Below are positions 33,199 to 41,085 of a stretch of DNA of 64,000 nucleotides, in pieces. The notes beneath the pieces are model-generated. The model was not told where the DNA came from, made no database searches, and worked only from the letters and a program-made list of their open reading frames with translations. This DNA comes from an uncultured Anaerolineae bacterium (GTDB taxonomy: Bacteria; Chloroflexota; Anaerolineae; Anaerolineales; Villigracilaceae): assembly GCA_903875215.1 (NCBI GenBank), contig CAIQVH010000016.1, forward strand, positions 186,001 to 250,000, given 5' to 3'. Position 1 is the first letter of the stretch, and every line of letters begins with the position of its first letter. The position numbers were made by a program, and so were the translations under genes.

Positions 33199-34578
33199 TT
33201 AGGGGAAATAACGGGCCAGGAGGCTTTCGGCCTGTACTCCGTAGGGGCCATCCCCATCGCTGTGCAGGGTTTCTTCGAGTAATGTTTTTGATTCGGTCAT
33301 GCGTCCGTTTTGCAGATAGAGCAGCGCCAGATGGAATTTTGCTCCGGCTTGTTGGGGTGCTGCGGCGATCGCCTGCTGGAACATGGCTTCCGCTGATTCG
33401 GCTTCTCCGCTGGCTGCCAGGGCGCGCCCGAGCAGGTCCATGTAGTGTGGGTTTTGCGGGTCGAGCGCATACGTGCGCAGGGCGGCTTCCAGGCCGTATT
33501 CTTGCAGAAAGGCTTCATTTTCCACGCAAAATGCGGCCAGAGAATACCAGGTTTCTGCTTTTTGCGGGTCGAGATCGACTGCGTGACGGTAGGTTTCCAG
33601 TGCGGCGGCCAGGTCGCGGCGTGAGAGGACGCGGGCCAGTGCCAGCCACCAGGCGTAGTTTTCTGGCTCAAGCCGGGTGGCCAGCTGGTATTGTGTCTCG
33701 GCTTCTGGCAGGCGATTTTCGGCTTCCAGGTAGATGCCGTACAGGCTGTGGATGGGCGCCGAGTTGTCTTGCAAGGCGAGGGCTTGGGTGAACTTTTGCT
33801 CTGCGCCGGGCGAGTTGGTGCGCAGGTCGGTGATGGCGAGCCAGGCCCAGGCAGGGGCGTAAGTTGGGTCGGCTTGCAAGGCGCTGGTGAGGGCGGTGCG
33901 GGCCAGCTTCCATTCGGACAAGCTGACCAGGGCTTGCCCGGTCAGGGTCAGGCGGTAGGCGGGCGGGGCGGTGGTATTTTTCAGGGCGTTGATCAGACCC
34001 TGGAGGTGGTCAGCAGTGATCGGCTTGCTTGCGGCGGCCTGTTCGAGCAGGGGCAGTGCCTCGGCGGGAGAGTCTGGTGAAAGGAGCAGGCCCAGTCGCT
34101 GGTTTGCCTGTGTGTCGAGCGGATCGAAGTTCAGCCAGCGGCGCAGGATTCGTTCTTCGTTGGCGGTGTCCCCTTGGGCCTGGTAGGCTTCAGCCAGGAG
34201 TGGAGCGGCCTGGCCGATGAGCTGGCCTTCTTCCAGTAATTCTTCCCAGGTGCGAATGGAGTTTCCGTTGTCTCCGCTGTTCTGGTAGGCTTTTCCCAGT
34301 TCAAACTTCCCCAGGGGGCTGAGTGTGCCGTGCTGGCGGGCCAGGTTGAACAGCAGGATGGCGCGATCTCTCTGTTGGCTGGCCTGGTAAGCCATCCCGG
34401 CTTGTTCGTATAAATCTGGCTGCCAGGGAATCAGGCGGGCGGCTTGTTCCAGGTGGAAAGCACGCTGCCGGTTGTCGGAAGTGCTTGCGGCACTGCTGAG
34501 GTGTGCGAGGCCTGTTCCAAGCGGAATGCTGCAGGTGACCATCACCAACAGGCATAGAATCAAGCAGTTTTGCTTCAT
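33199..34578 (-). CDS. Secreted or membrane-anchored TPR-repeat protein
   Basis: The 459-residue protein has an N-terminal hydrophobic segment (CLILCLLVMVTCSIPLGTGLAHL) that could be a signal peptide or anchor; VTCS is lipobox-like but not canonical. From residue 40 to the end it is a chain of about ten TPR units (for example QPDLYEQAGMAYQASQQRDRAILLF and AGAKFHLALLYLQNGRMTESKTLLEE). TPR arrays serve as protein-binding scaffolds; the partner is unknown. A TATAAT box lies ten bases upstream of the ATG without Shine-Dalgarno, so the mRNA is probably nearly leaderless. It is divergent from the kinase-like gene. Confidence 0.85.
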   Translation of the reverse strand: MKQNCLILCLLVMVTCSIPLGTGLAHLSSAASTSDNRQRAFHLEQAARLIPWQPDLYEQAGMAYQASQQRDRAILLFNLARQHGTLSPLGKFELGKAYQNSGDNGNSIRTWEELLEEGQLIGQAAPLLAEAYQAQGDTANEERILRRWLNFDPLDTQANQRLGLLLSPDSPAEALPLLEQAAASKPITADHLQGLINALKNTTAPPAYRLTLTGQALVSLSEWKLARTALTSALQADPTYAPAWAWLAITDLRTNSPGAEQKFTQALALQDNSAPIHSLYGIYLEAENRLPEAETQYQLATRLEPENYAWWLALARVLSRRDLAAALETYRHAVDLDPQKAETWYSLAAFCVENEAFLQEYGLEAALRTYALDPQNPHYMDLLGRALAASGEAESAEAMFQQAIAAAPQQAGAKFHLALLYLQNGRMTESKTLLEETLHSDGDGPYGVQAESLLARYFP

Positions 34579-34588
34579 GGTGCCTGCT

Positions 34589-34594
34589 ATTATA
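34589..34594 (-). promoter_or_regulatory. -10 element of the TPR gene
   Basis: TATAAT on the minus strand ends ten bases before ATG 34578, predicting a leader of only a few bases. It lies in the 84-base divergent region shared with the kinase-like gene. Confidence 0.45.
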
Positions 34595-34639
34595 CGTCTA
34601 TACGTCCATCTTCGCGCTGCTTTCGAAATATATAAGCCG

Positions 34640-34648
34640 TGCTATAAT
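34640..34648 (+). promoter_or_regulatory. Extended -10 element of the kinase-like gene
   Basis: TGC-TATAAT is an extended -10 sequence 14 bases upstream of ATG 34663. No Shine-Dalgarno lies between them, so the leader is very short. Confidence 0.5.
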
Positions 34649-34662
34649 CATTTGATAGAACT

Positions 34663-37032
34663 ATGGGATTCTTCGATCAACTCTTCACGCTTCTCGCTCA
34701 GCCGCCGGGGAATTTTGTCTATAACCTGGTGGTGCCGATCATTGTCGTTGGCGCGTTGCAGGGTGCGCTGAGTCAGTGGCGCTCCACCGGGTATCCGCAG
34801 GCACTGAGGATGGTGATGGGCCTCGGTTTTGTGCTGACCAGCCAGGTCTTTTTACTGCTGGTCGGTATTTTAATGTATCAGCAGATCATTCCGGGACAGG
34901 TCTTTTTGCCTGTGCTGGACCGCGCAGTTACCATATTCAGTCTGGTTTGGATTATCTGGGTTTGGGCCTTTCCTGAACCGTTCCATCTGGGCGATGCTGC
35001 AGCCGAAATACTCAGCCTGGTTCTCCTGGCGGGTTTATTGTTTGGGGCCATCACCCGCGCTTCGCAGGCAGCGGAACCTGGTTCGTTCAATCTTTCGACG
35101 CAGGAATTGCTGTGGAGTTTCCTCGGGCTGCTGGTGATGGCCGCGGGAGCGGGTTTCCTGTATTCGCGCAAGCCTCAGGGTTGGGGAACTGGCCTGACGC
35201 TGGTCGTGCTGGCCCTGTTGGGTTTTCTTTTTGACCTGATCGCCCCGATGCCAGGCGATTATTCGGGGGTGGTTCGGTTCTTTGCGCTGGCGGGATATCC
35301 GCTCCTGCTTACGCTGCCGCTGCGCTTCCCGGGGGGCGCCGAATCACCCAAACCGCGCTCTGTGACGGCCCAAAAGGAAAGACATCCCGAAGCACCGGCC
35401 AGACCGGATCCCAGCGCCGATACTGCCAGCCAGGCCCTGCGCGAGCGCCGCCGCTATAGCACCGATCCGAAAACGCTGCAATCCCTGCTAACGCTGGCCG
35501 CCGAAACCGACTTGTCGAACATCAGCCATTACATTGCGCGGGCAGTGGCCCAGGCCATGCTTGCGGACCTTTGTTTCCTGCTTTATCTCGGGGAGGATCG
35601 CGATTCAATCTTCATCGCCACCGGTTATGACTTGATCCGCGAAGAGACCCTTGAAGGCGGAATTCTCAACAAGGAAGCTGTCCCAATGCTTGCCAGCGCT
35701 GTGCTGCGCTCGCGGGCGTTGCGTTTGCCGGCCAGCACCACCTCCTCCGACCTGAAAGGCCTGGGCGATATGCTCGGCTTATCCAACCCGGGCAATCTAT
35801 TGAATGTGCCCATCTCTTCTGAAAAAGGGACGCTGGGGAGTGTCCTGCTGCTTTCACCCTACTCCAACCGCGTCTGGAGTGCTGACGACCAGACATTTTT
35901 AGTCAATATCGCCTCATCTTTTGCCTCCATCGTGGAGCGTGGCCGCTACATCAAGTCAATTGAAACTGAGCGTGAGCGCGTCCGCCTGTCTATTGAAGAT
36001 GCCCAGGCGCAAGTAAACCGCTACCAGACTGCCAACGCAGAGCTTTTGCTTCAGCTTGAAGCTCTAAAAAGGCAGGCCAATCAGATTTCTCCCAAGGATA
36101 TCGCCGGGACCGAAATCGAAGCAAAAATTATCAGCCTGGAAAAAGAAAATGCCGCCCTGCGCACCCAGGCCGGGGATGGAGGCCAGCAATTCGAAAACGA
36201 ACTCCGTCAGGCCCTACGCGAGACAGCCCGCCTGCAAAATGCGCTGGCCGAATCCAACCAAAAGATCTTTGAATTGCAGAACCGGCCGGCTGGCGCATCC
36301 AACCTCTCGGGCGATCAAACCGAAGTAATTGTTTCCATCTCTCAAGAATTGCGTCAGCCGATGGCTTCCATCATCGGTTACGCCGACTTGCTGCTCGGCG
36401 AATCGGTTGGCATTCTGACCGCACTCCAACGCAAATTCATCGAACGGATTCGCACCTCCACCGAACGGATCGGCAGCCTGATCGATGACCTGATCCAGAT
36501 CACCAGCCTTGGCACTCCCAACTCCGTCGCCAGGCTCGAAATGGTGGATCTCAACCTGATCATCGACAACGCCATGGCCTACACCTCCAGCCAATTGCGC
36601 GAGAAAAACATCACCCTGCGGATTGACATTCCAGAAAGCATGCAGCCCATTCTCACCGAACGCGAAGCCGTCCAGCAGATAATGATCCACCTGTTGCAGA
36701 ACGCCGGCGCCTCTTCTGCCGACGAGGGGATTGTCACCCTGCGTGTGCGCATGCAAAAAGAAAAAGACAGCGACTACGCCCTGATCCAGGTGACCGACAC
36801 CGGCGGTGGAATCCCGTCTGAAGATCTCCCACGCGTCTTCTCGCGCCTGTACCGGGCAGAAAATGCCCTGATCCAGGGCGTGGGGGATACCGGCGTAGGA
36901 CTTTCGATCGCCAAATCGCTCACCGAGGCCCAAGGCGGCCGCATCTGGGTCGATACAGAAATGGGCTCAGGTTCCACTTTCAGTGTTTTGCTGCCACTCA
37001 GGCGCCAGCCGAGTGACGCCCAGGAAGGCTGA
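34663..37032 (+). CDS. Membrane histidine-kinase-like protein lacking the phospho-acceptor histidine
   Basis: The 789-residue protein has about seven transmembrane helices (residues 15-225), a soluble GAF-like domain (about 270-430), a coiled coil (435-545), a dimerisation helix region and a C-terminal HATPase domain (about 660-785). The H-box reads SISQELRQPMASIIGYADLL, with Gln561 where the phosphorylated His of SHELRTPL should be. The ATPase boxes look intact: LLQNAG (N box), VTDTGGGIP (G1), and GVGDTGVGLSIAKSL (G2). It therefore may bind ATP but cannot autophosphorylate in the usual way, or it acts as an allosteric partner. No response regulator is adjacent. The LysM gene follows after one base. 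Confidence 0.9.
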   Translation: MGFFDQLFTLLAQPPGNFVYNLVVPIIVVGALQGALSQWRSTGYPQALRMVMGLGFVLTSQVFLLLVGILMYQQIIPGQVFLPVLDRAVTIFSLVWIIWVWAFPEPFHLGDAAAEILSLVLLAGLLFGAITRASQAAEPGSFNLSTQELLWSFLGLLVMAAGAGFLYSRKPQGWGTGLTLVVLALLGFLFDLIAPMPGDYSGVVRFFALAGYPLLLTLPLRFPGGAESPKPRSVTAQKERHPEAPARPDPSADTASQALRERRRYSTDPKTLQSLLTLAAETDLSNISHYIARAVAQAMLADLCFLLYLGEDRDSIFIATGYDLIREETLEGGILNKEAVPMLASAVLRSRALRLPASTTSSDLKGLGDMLGLSNPGNLLNVPISSEKGTLGSVLLLSPYSNRVWSADDQTFLVNIASSFASIVERGRYIKSIETERERVRLSIEDAQAQVNRYQTANAELLLQLEALKRQANQISPKDIAGTEIEAKIISLEKENAALRTQAGDGGQQFENELRQALRETARLQNALAESNQKIFELQNRPAGASNLSGDQTEVIVSISQELRQPMASIIGYADLLLGESVGILTALQRKFIERIRTSTERIGSLIDDLIQITSLGTPNSVARLEMVDLNLIIDNAMAYTSSQLREKNITLRIDIPESMQPILTEREAVQQIMIHLLQNAGASSADEGIVTLRVRMQKEKDSDYALIQVTDTGGGIPSEDLPRVFSRLYRAENALIQGVGDTGVGLSIAKSLTEAQGGRIWVDTEMGSGSTFSVLLPLRRQPSDAQEG

Positions 37033-37033
37033 A

Positions 37034-37906
37034 ATGCAATCGCTGCGCCCGGCCGAATCAGGGTTCCTGTTTGGCCTGATTTTTCTCCTGCTCGTCATAG
37101 GCGGGTTCGCACTTTCGATGGCCGAAGGTGGAATCGCCGCCCTCGCCCAGCCCACTGCCACCCTGCTGTCCCAACCCGGCCTCGCCACTCTCCAGACGAC
37201 CAGCATTCCCACGCTTTCGCCGACCGTCTTCCCCATCTTCACCTTCGAAACCTCCACCGAATCCACTCAACCGCAGACGGCACTACCGCCAACCGACTTA
37301 CCGCCAACCGATCTGCCGCAGACGGATACTCCACAGCCCACCCCCACGCTTACCTACACCCCACCTCCTCCTCCGACCACCTGCCCGCCTCCTGCCGGCT
37401 GGGTCGCCGCCTATATCCAACCCACCGATACTCTTGCCAGCCTGGCCCAGGTTCACCGCACCAGCATCGAAGCCATCCGCCAGGGGAATTGCCTGGTCAG
37501 TGACCAACTTGTCCCCGGTTCATTCCTGTACCTGCCGGCCCTGCCCACCGCCACCACCCAACCCTGCGGCACTCCATCCAATTGGACCAATTACCTGGTG
37601 GTTCATGGTGACACGCTTTTCAACCTCAGTCAGCGATATGCCATCAGCGTGGCCGAATTGCAGCGTGCCAACTGTCTTGGAAGCTCCACCTATCTCCAGG
37701 CCGGAAAATACATCAAAGTCCCGCCGATTGCAGCCACCGTCACCCTGGCAGTCACCAAAACCTCCACCCCGACCATGATCATCATCGCCCAGCCAACCGC
37801 CACGCCGACGGTTCCCCAGCCCACCACCGAAGTCCCGCCGACGGCCAGCCCCACCTCGACTCAGCTCGACACACCCTTGCCGACTGCCAGCCCGGTCACG
37901 CCCTGA
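37034..37906 (+). CDS. Membrane-anchored LysM protein with Thr/Pro-rich linkers
   Basis: The 290-residue protein has one N-terminal membrane helix (GFLFGLIFLLLVIGGFALSM), a Thr/Pro-rich extracellular stalk (residues 40-115), and two LysM-type modules: WVAAYIQPTDTLASLAQVHR... and WTNYLVVHGDTLFNLSQRYA..., each ending in a YLP/VPP strand. Both contain cysteine pairs, as in Chloroflexota LysM proteins. A second Thr/Pro-rich tail follows to the C-terminus. LysM modules bind peptidoglycan-like glycans. ATG 37034 lies one base after the kinase-like stop, so the genes are coupled; the longer upstream start is inside that gene. Confidence 0.88.
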   Translation: MQSLRPAESGFLFGLIFLLLVIGGFALSMAEGGIAALAQPTATLLSQPGLATLQTTSIPTLSPTVFPIFTFETSTESTQPQTALPPTDLPPTDLPQTDTPQPTPTLTYTPPPPPTTCPPPAGWVAAYIQPTDTLASLAQVHRTSIEAIRQGNCLVSDQLVPGSFLYLPALPTATTQPCGTPSNWTNYLVVHGDTLFNLSQRYAISVAELQRANCLGSSTYLQAGKYIKVPPIAATVTLAVTKTSTPTMIIIAQPTATPTVPQPTTEVPPTASPTSTQLDTPLPTASPVTP

Positions 37907-37956
37907 TATCTCAATCCCCGGTCAAGCCGCCCGGGGAACGGATGCCCCTCGTAGTT

Positions 37957-39420
37957 ATGAAAATCACCCTCCCCTCCCTGCTGATCGTCAGCCTGACCTT
38001 CCTGCTGGTCTCCTGCACGACAGCCCAGGCTGAACCCGCTGCTTACCAGCCCTATTACTTTGTCACCGCGCCGCCCGATTCCACCGCGACCCCCACCCCG
38101 TTCCAACCCATCAACCTCGTCTCCTCTGCCGCCCAACCGGTCATCCTGCCCACCCATGCGCAGACGCTGGTAACGGCCACCCTCCCGCCGCTGATTGTCA
38201 CCTCCACACCCTTCCCCACTGCGAGCGCCCCTGCAGAAGCTCAGCCCATGCCCGAGCTGGTCACCACCCCTCAGCCGCTGATAGACGCCCCCGATACCAT
38301 CACATTTCTCCTGCTCGGGTCCGACCTGCGATCCGGCCAATCTTACCGCACCGACACCATCGTTCTTGCCATCATCCGCCCCAGGGATGGGCAGGTCTCG
38401 CTTATTTCCATCCCGCGCGATCTGTGGGTCAACATCCCCACCGTCGGAATGCAGCGCATCAACACCGCCTTTCAGTACGGAGAAATCTATGGGTACAGCG
38501 GTGGTGGCGCCGGCCTGCTCAAAGACACTCTGCTCTTCAACTTCGGCCTGCAAATTGATCACACCGCACTGGTTGATTTTGACGGCTTCCGCCGCATCAT
38601 TGACACCCTGGGCGGCATCGACGTCCCGATTTTCTGCCCCTACACCGACTGGCGCCTGATCGACCCATCCTACGATCCCGAAGACGAAAACAACTGGACT
38701 CTTTTCACCGCCGGCCCCGGCCTGATCCACATGGACGGCGACTATGCCCTCTGGTACGCGCGCTCACGCAAAAAATCCAACGACTTTGACCGCGGACGCC
38801 GCCAGCAGGAAGTCCTGCGCTCCATCTACGCCCAGGCCTTGCGCACCAACACCCTGGCCAGCCTACCTCAGCTTTACTCCGACTTCAGCACCACCATCCA
38901 GACCGACCTGGGCCTCGGGGATATCCTGCAATTCGCCCCGCTGGCCCTTCATCTGAATAACGCCGATATTCGCAGCTACTACATTGCCGGCGACCTCGTC
39001 ATTCCCTGGATCACCCCTGGCGGCGCCTACGTTCTGCTCCCCAACACCGAACTGATCCAGCAGACCATCAACACCGCCCTGGCCGCCTCGCCGCGCCAAC
39101 AGGAACGACAGGCCCTGACCGTCGAAATCCAGAATGGCTCACCCTATGACGGCTGGGATGCTCTCGTGGCTGAACGTTTGAACTATGCCGGCTACGACAC
39201 TTCCTTCAACCTCGCCGACAACCGCGACCATGCCCAAACCCTGCTCTACGATCTGACCTCCGACCAGGATCGCACCCGTTCAGCCAGCCTGCTTGCCAGC
39301 CTCGGTTTGCCCGATTCAGCCCTGGTCTCTGTTCCAACTGCCAACAGCCGCACCTCTTACGCAGTCATCGTCGGGTCTGATTACAACGCCTGCTTCGACC
39401 CGCAGGGCCTCGCCCCCTGA
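37957..39420 (+). CDS. LytR-CpsA-Psr (LCP) family protein with LytR_C domain
   Basis: LCP enzymes transfer lipid-linked glycopolymers onto cell-wall or other acceptors outside the membrane. The 487-residue protein has a lipoprotein-type signal (LPSLLIVSLTFLLVSC) and a Thr/Pro-rich stalk. The LCP domain (about residues 110-300) has FLLLGSDLRSGQSYRTDTIVLA, ISIPRDLWVNIP, MQRINTAFQYG, DTLGGIDVPI and WYARSRKKSNDFDRGRRQQEVLRSI, which hold the pyrophosphate-lipid-binding Arg and Asp residues. The LytR_C domain (ALTVEIQNGSPYDGWDALVAERL) follows. ATG 37957 is used; an ATG 15 bases earlier is equally possible. It ends the kinase-like/LysM/LCP group. Confidence 0.92.
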   Translation: MKITLPSLLIVSLTFLLVSCTTAQAEPAAYQPYYFVTAPPDSTATPTPFQPINLVSSAAQPVILPTHAQTLVTATLPPLIVTSTPFPTASAPAEAQPMPELVTTPQPLIDAPDTITFLLLGSDLRSGQSYRTDTIVLAIIRPRDGQVSLISIPRDLWVNIPTVGMQRINTAFQYGEIYGYSGGGAGLLKDTLLFNFGLQIDHTALVDFDGFRRIIDTLGGIDVPIFCPYTDWRLIDPSYDPEDENNWTLFTAGPGLIHMDGDYALWYARSRKKSNDFDRGRRQQEVLRSIYAQALRTNTLASLPQLYSDFSTTIQTDLGLGDILQFAPLALHLNNADIRSYYIAGDLVIPWITPGGAYVLLPNTELIQQTINTALAASPRQQERQALTVEIQNGSPYDGWDALVAERLNYAGYDTSFNLADNRDHAQTLLYDLTSDQDRTRSASLLASLGLPDSALVSVPTANSRTSYAVIVGSDYNACFDPQGLAP

Positions 39421-39521
39421 TTCCGTCTTGAGCGCTCCACAACCCTGGGGGAAAGTGACAAAACCATTTCAAAACCGTTCTTCCTGAAAAACCTGCAGCT
39501 ATTTGTGCTAAACTATGCGCG

Positions 39522-39538
39522 TAGTGATGTTATTACTA
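39522..39538. promoter_or_regulatory. Operator-like dyad before the recombinase-like gene
   Basis: TAGTGAT-GTT-ATTACTA is a 7-bp inverted repeat with one mismatch, 20 bases upstream of ATG 39559. It could be an autoregulatory site, but no regulator is identified. Confidence 0.35.
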
Positions 39539-39558
39539 GGTATTAATCAGGAGAACTA

Positions 39559-40455
39559 ATGGCAACCACCTCGGTAACAGCTCATATTACCGCCACCACC
39601 TCAATCATTCCCGCCGTAAGCGCTTACGACATTTATCTCAACGACCAGGGACGTTCCCCGTACACCGTCAAAGCCTTCCTTTCTGATCTTCGTTTAATGG
39701 CCTCCTTCTTCCCATCCGAACAGCCTCTCGGTACCTTGACGACCGCAGACCTGAATAAATACTTTGAATGGATGCAGCACGACCGCGGCGTCCCGTGCAG
39801 CCCCAAAACCCTCGCCCGGCGCATCACCACCACCAAATCCTTCTTCCGTTGGTTGAGCAAAAATGGCATCCTGATCAGCGACCCGGCCGAAAAAGTCATC
39901 CAGCACTCGGTCATGTCGCCACTTCCCACCATCCTTACTGATGAAGACATCCCGGCCATCCTGCTCGCCGCCGACCGCTACCGCCGCAAGAAAAAACCAG
40001 ATGCCCGTCCTTACACTCTGCTCCAACTGCTGCTTGCCACTGGCATCAAGAAAAGCGAATGCCTCGGTATCCACCTTAACCACATCGACGCCAGCGGGCC
40101 TGAAGGTCCGGTTGTTTTTATCAAATATGCCAGCCCGGTCAATCGCTACAAAGAACGAAAATTATCCCTGCCGGAAGACTGGTTTCCCATCTACGAAGAA
40201 TATGTATCACAATACAGCCCAAGTGACCGGCTATTTCCCTGGTCGCCGCGCCGGCTCGAATACCTGCTCGAAGATATCGGTAACGACGCCGGCCTCAACA
40301 AACACCTCTCCTTCGACATGTGCCGCTGGACGTACGCACTTAATGAATACCGCCGCGGCATTGAAAATGATACCATTCGTCAAAACCTGGGGGTCTCCAA
40401 GATCCAGTGGCGCGAATTGAACATGAAACTCAGGCAGCTGGCAGGCCAATCGTAA
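39559..40455 (+). CDS. Tyrosine-recombinase-like protein with missing catalytic residues
   Basis: The 298-residue protein has the two-part form of XerC/D-type recombinases: an N-terminal SAM-like core-binding domain (YDIYLNDQGRSPYTVKAFLSDLRLM...LARRITTTKSFFRWL, residues 20-110) and a C-terminal catalytic-fold domain. The catalytic set is broken: box I reads ATGIKKSE with Lys164 for the first Arg; box II reads LSFDMCRWTYA with Asp253 for His and Trp257 for the second His, keeping only Arg256; the C-terminal end (TIRQNLGVSKIQWRELNMKL) has no nucleophile Tyr. The frame is intact and a good ribosome-binding site (CAGGAGAA) is present, so it is likely expressed as a DNA-binding protein rather than a pseudogene. 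No att sites or phage genes flank it. Confidence 0.85.
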   Translation: MATTSVTAHITATTSIIPAVSAYDIYLNDQGRSPYTVKAFLSDLRLMASFFPSEQPLGTLTTADLNKYFEWMQHDRGVPCSPKTLARRITTTKSFFRWLSKNGILISDPAEKVIQHSVMSPLPTILTDEDIPAILLAADRYRRKKKPDARPYTLLQLLLATGIKKSECLGIHLNHIDASGPEGPVVFIKYASPVNRYKERKLSLPEDWFPIYEEYVSQYSPSDRLFPWSPRRLEYLLEDIGNDAGLNKHLSFDMCRWTYALNEYRRGIENDTIRQNLGVSKIQWRELNMKLRQLAGQS

Positions 40456-40502
40456 ACCGCGACCCTTCCCCGCCGGGGAAGGCCCACCGCATCCATGCGC
40501 TC

Positions 40503-40532
40503 ACAAAGCTCCCATCACGGGAGCTTTGTTTT
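40503..40532 (+). terminator. Rho-independent terminator after the recombinase-like gene
   Basis: A perfect 11-bp stem ACAAAGCTCCC / GGGAGCTTTGT with 5-base loop ends in TTTT. A second hairpin, CCTTCCCC-GCC-GGGGAAGG at 40464-40482, lies just upstream. Confidence 0.88.
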
Positions 40533-40607
40533 AGCAGCGAATTGCATTTATCCGCGCGGCAGGGCAGTACGCTCCAAAAACCTGCCATAATTCTTCCCTT
40601 CATCGGG

Positions 40608-40613
40608 TACAAT
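40608..40613 (+). promoter_or_regulatory. -10 element for the acyltransferase pseudogene
   Basis: TACAAT followed by exactly six bases and ATG 40620, the same leaderless arrangement as ruvA and adh, is preserved in front of the broken gene. Confidence 0.4.
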
Positions 40614-40619
40614 TTCCCC

Positions 40620-41085
40620 ATGCCCACCACCCAACAACTGACTTTCACCCGCTTCGCCGCTGCGCTCACGGTGGTTATCTTCCATTACGGGCGCAAAATC
40701 TTCCCGTTCCAAATCTACCCCATCAGCAGTTTAATTCCCACCGGGCAAATTTTTGTCAGTTATTTCGTTGTTCTATCCGGTTTCATCATGATGCTGGCCT
40801 ACTGGCCGCAGACCGAAGGCTTTAAACCCTGGCGTTATTGGCTTTTTCGCCTGGCGCGCATCTACCCGGTTTGTCCTGCTCGGCGATTCCAGCTACGCTA
40901 TCTACATCCTGCAATTTCCCGTCAACCTCTTCTACAAAAATTATCTTGAACCCCGCTTTGGGCAATTCTTCAACGAAGCCCATTTTTATGCCTACCTGCT
41001 CCTTCTGATCCTCGTTTCCATTGGCACGTTTTTATTGATCGAAACCCCCATCCGCCGGGCCGTCAAACATTGGTTGGCCGCTTAA
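40620..41085 (+). pseudogene. Acyltransferase 3 (OafA/YrhL type) pseudogene with internal deletion
   Basis: The first 83 codons encode the N-terminal part of a membrane acyltransferase: TRFAAALTVVIFHYGRKIF (helix 1 with the catalytic-type His), FVVLSGFIMMLAYW and RYWLFRLARIYPV. At about 40868-40872 the frame shifts and the sequence continues directly with the family's C-terminal end, LLGDSSYAIYILQFPV and FYAYLLLLILVSIGTFLLIETPIRRAV, to TAA 41083-41085. About 200 central residues are missing, so the gene carries a deletion that also breaks the frame. Its start region and promoter remain. The 3' end overlaps the tilS stop by 23 bases. Confidence 0.85.

Noticed and set aside
39559-41085. Integrated element (prophage or integron) marked by the recombinase-like gene
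   Set aside because: The recombinase lacks catalytic residues and no att repeats, tRNA target, phage or cassette genes are present nearby.
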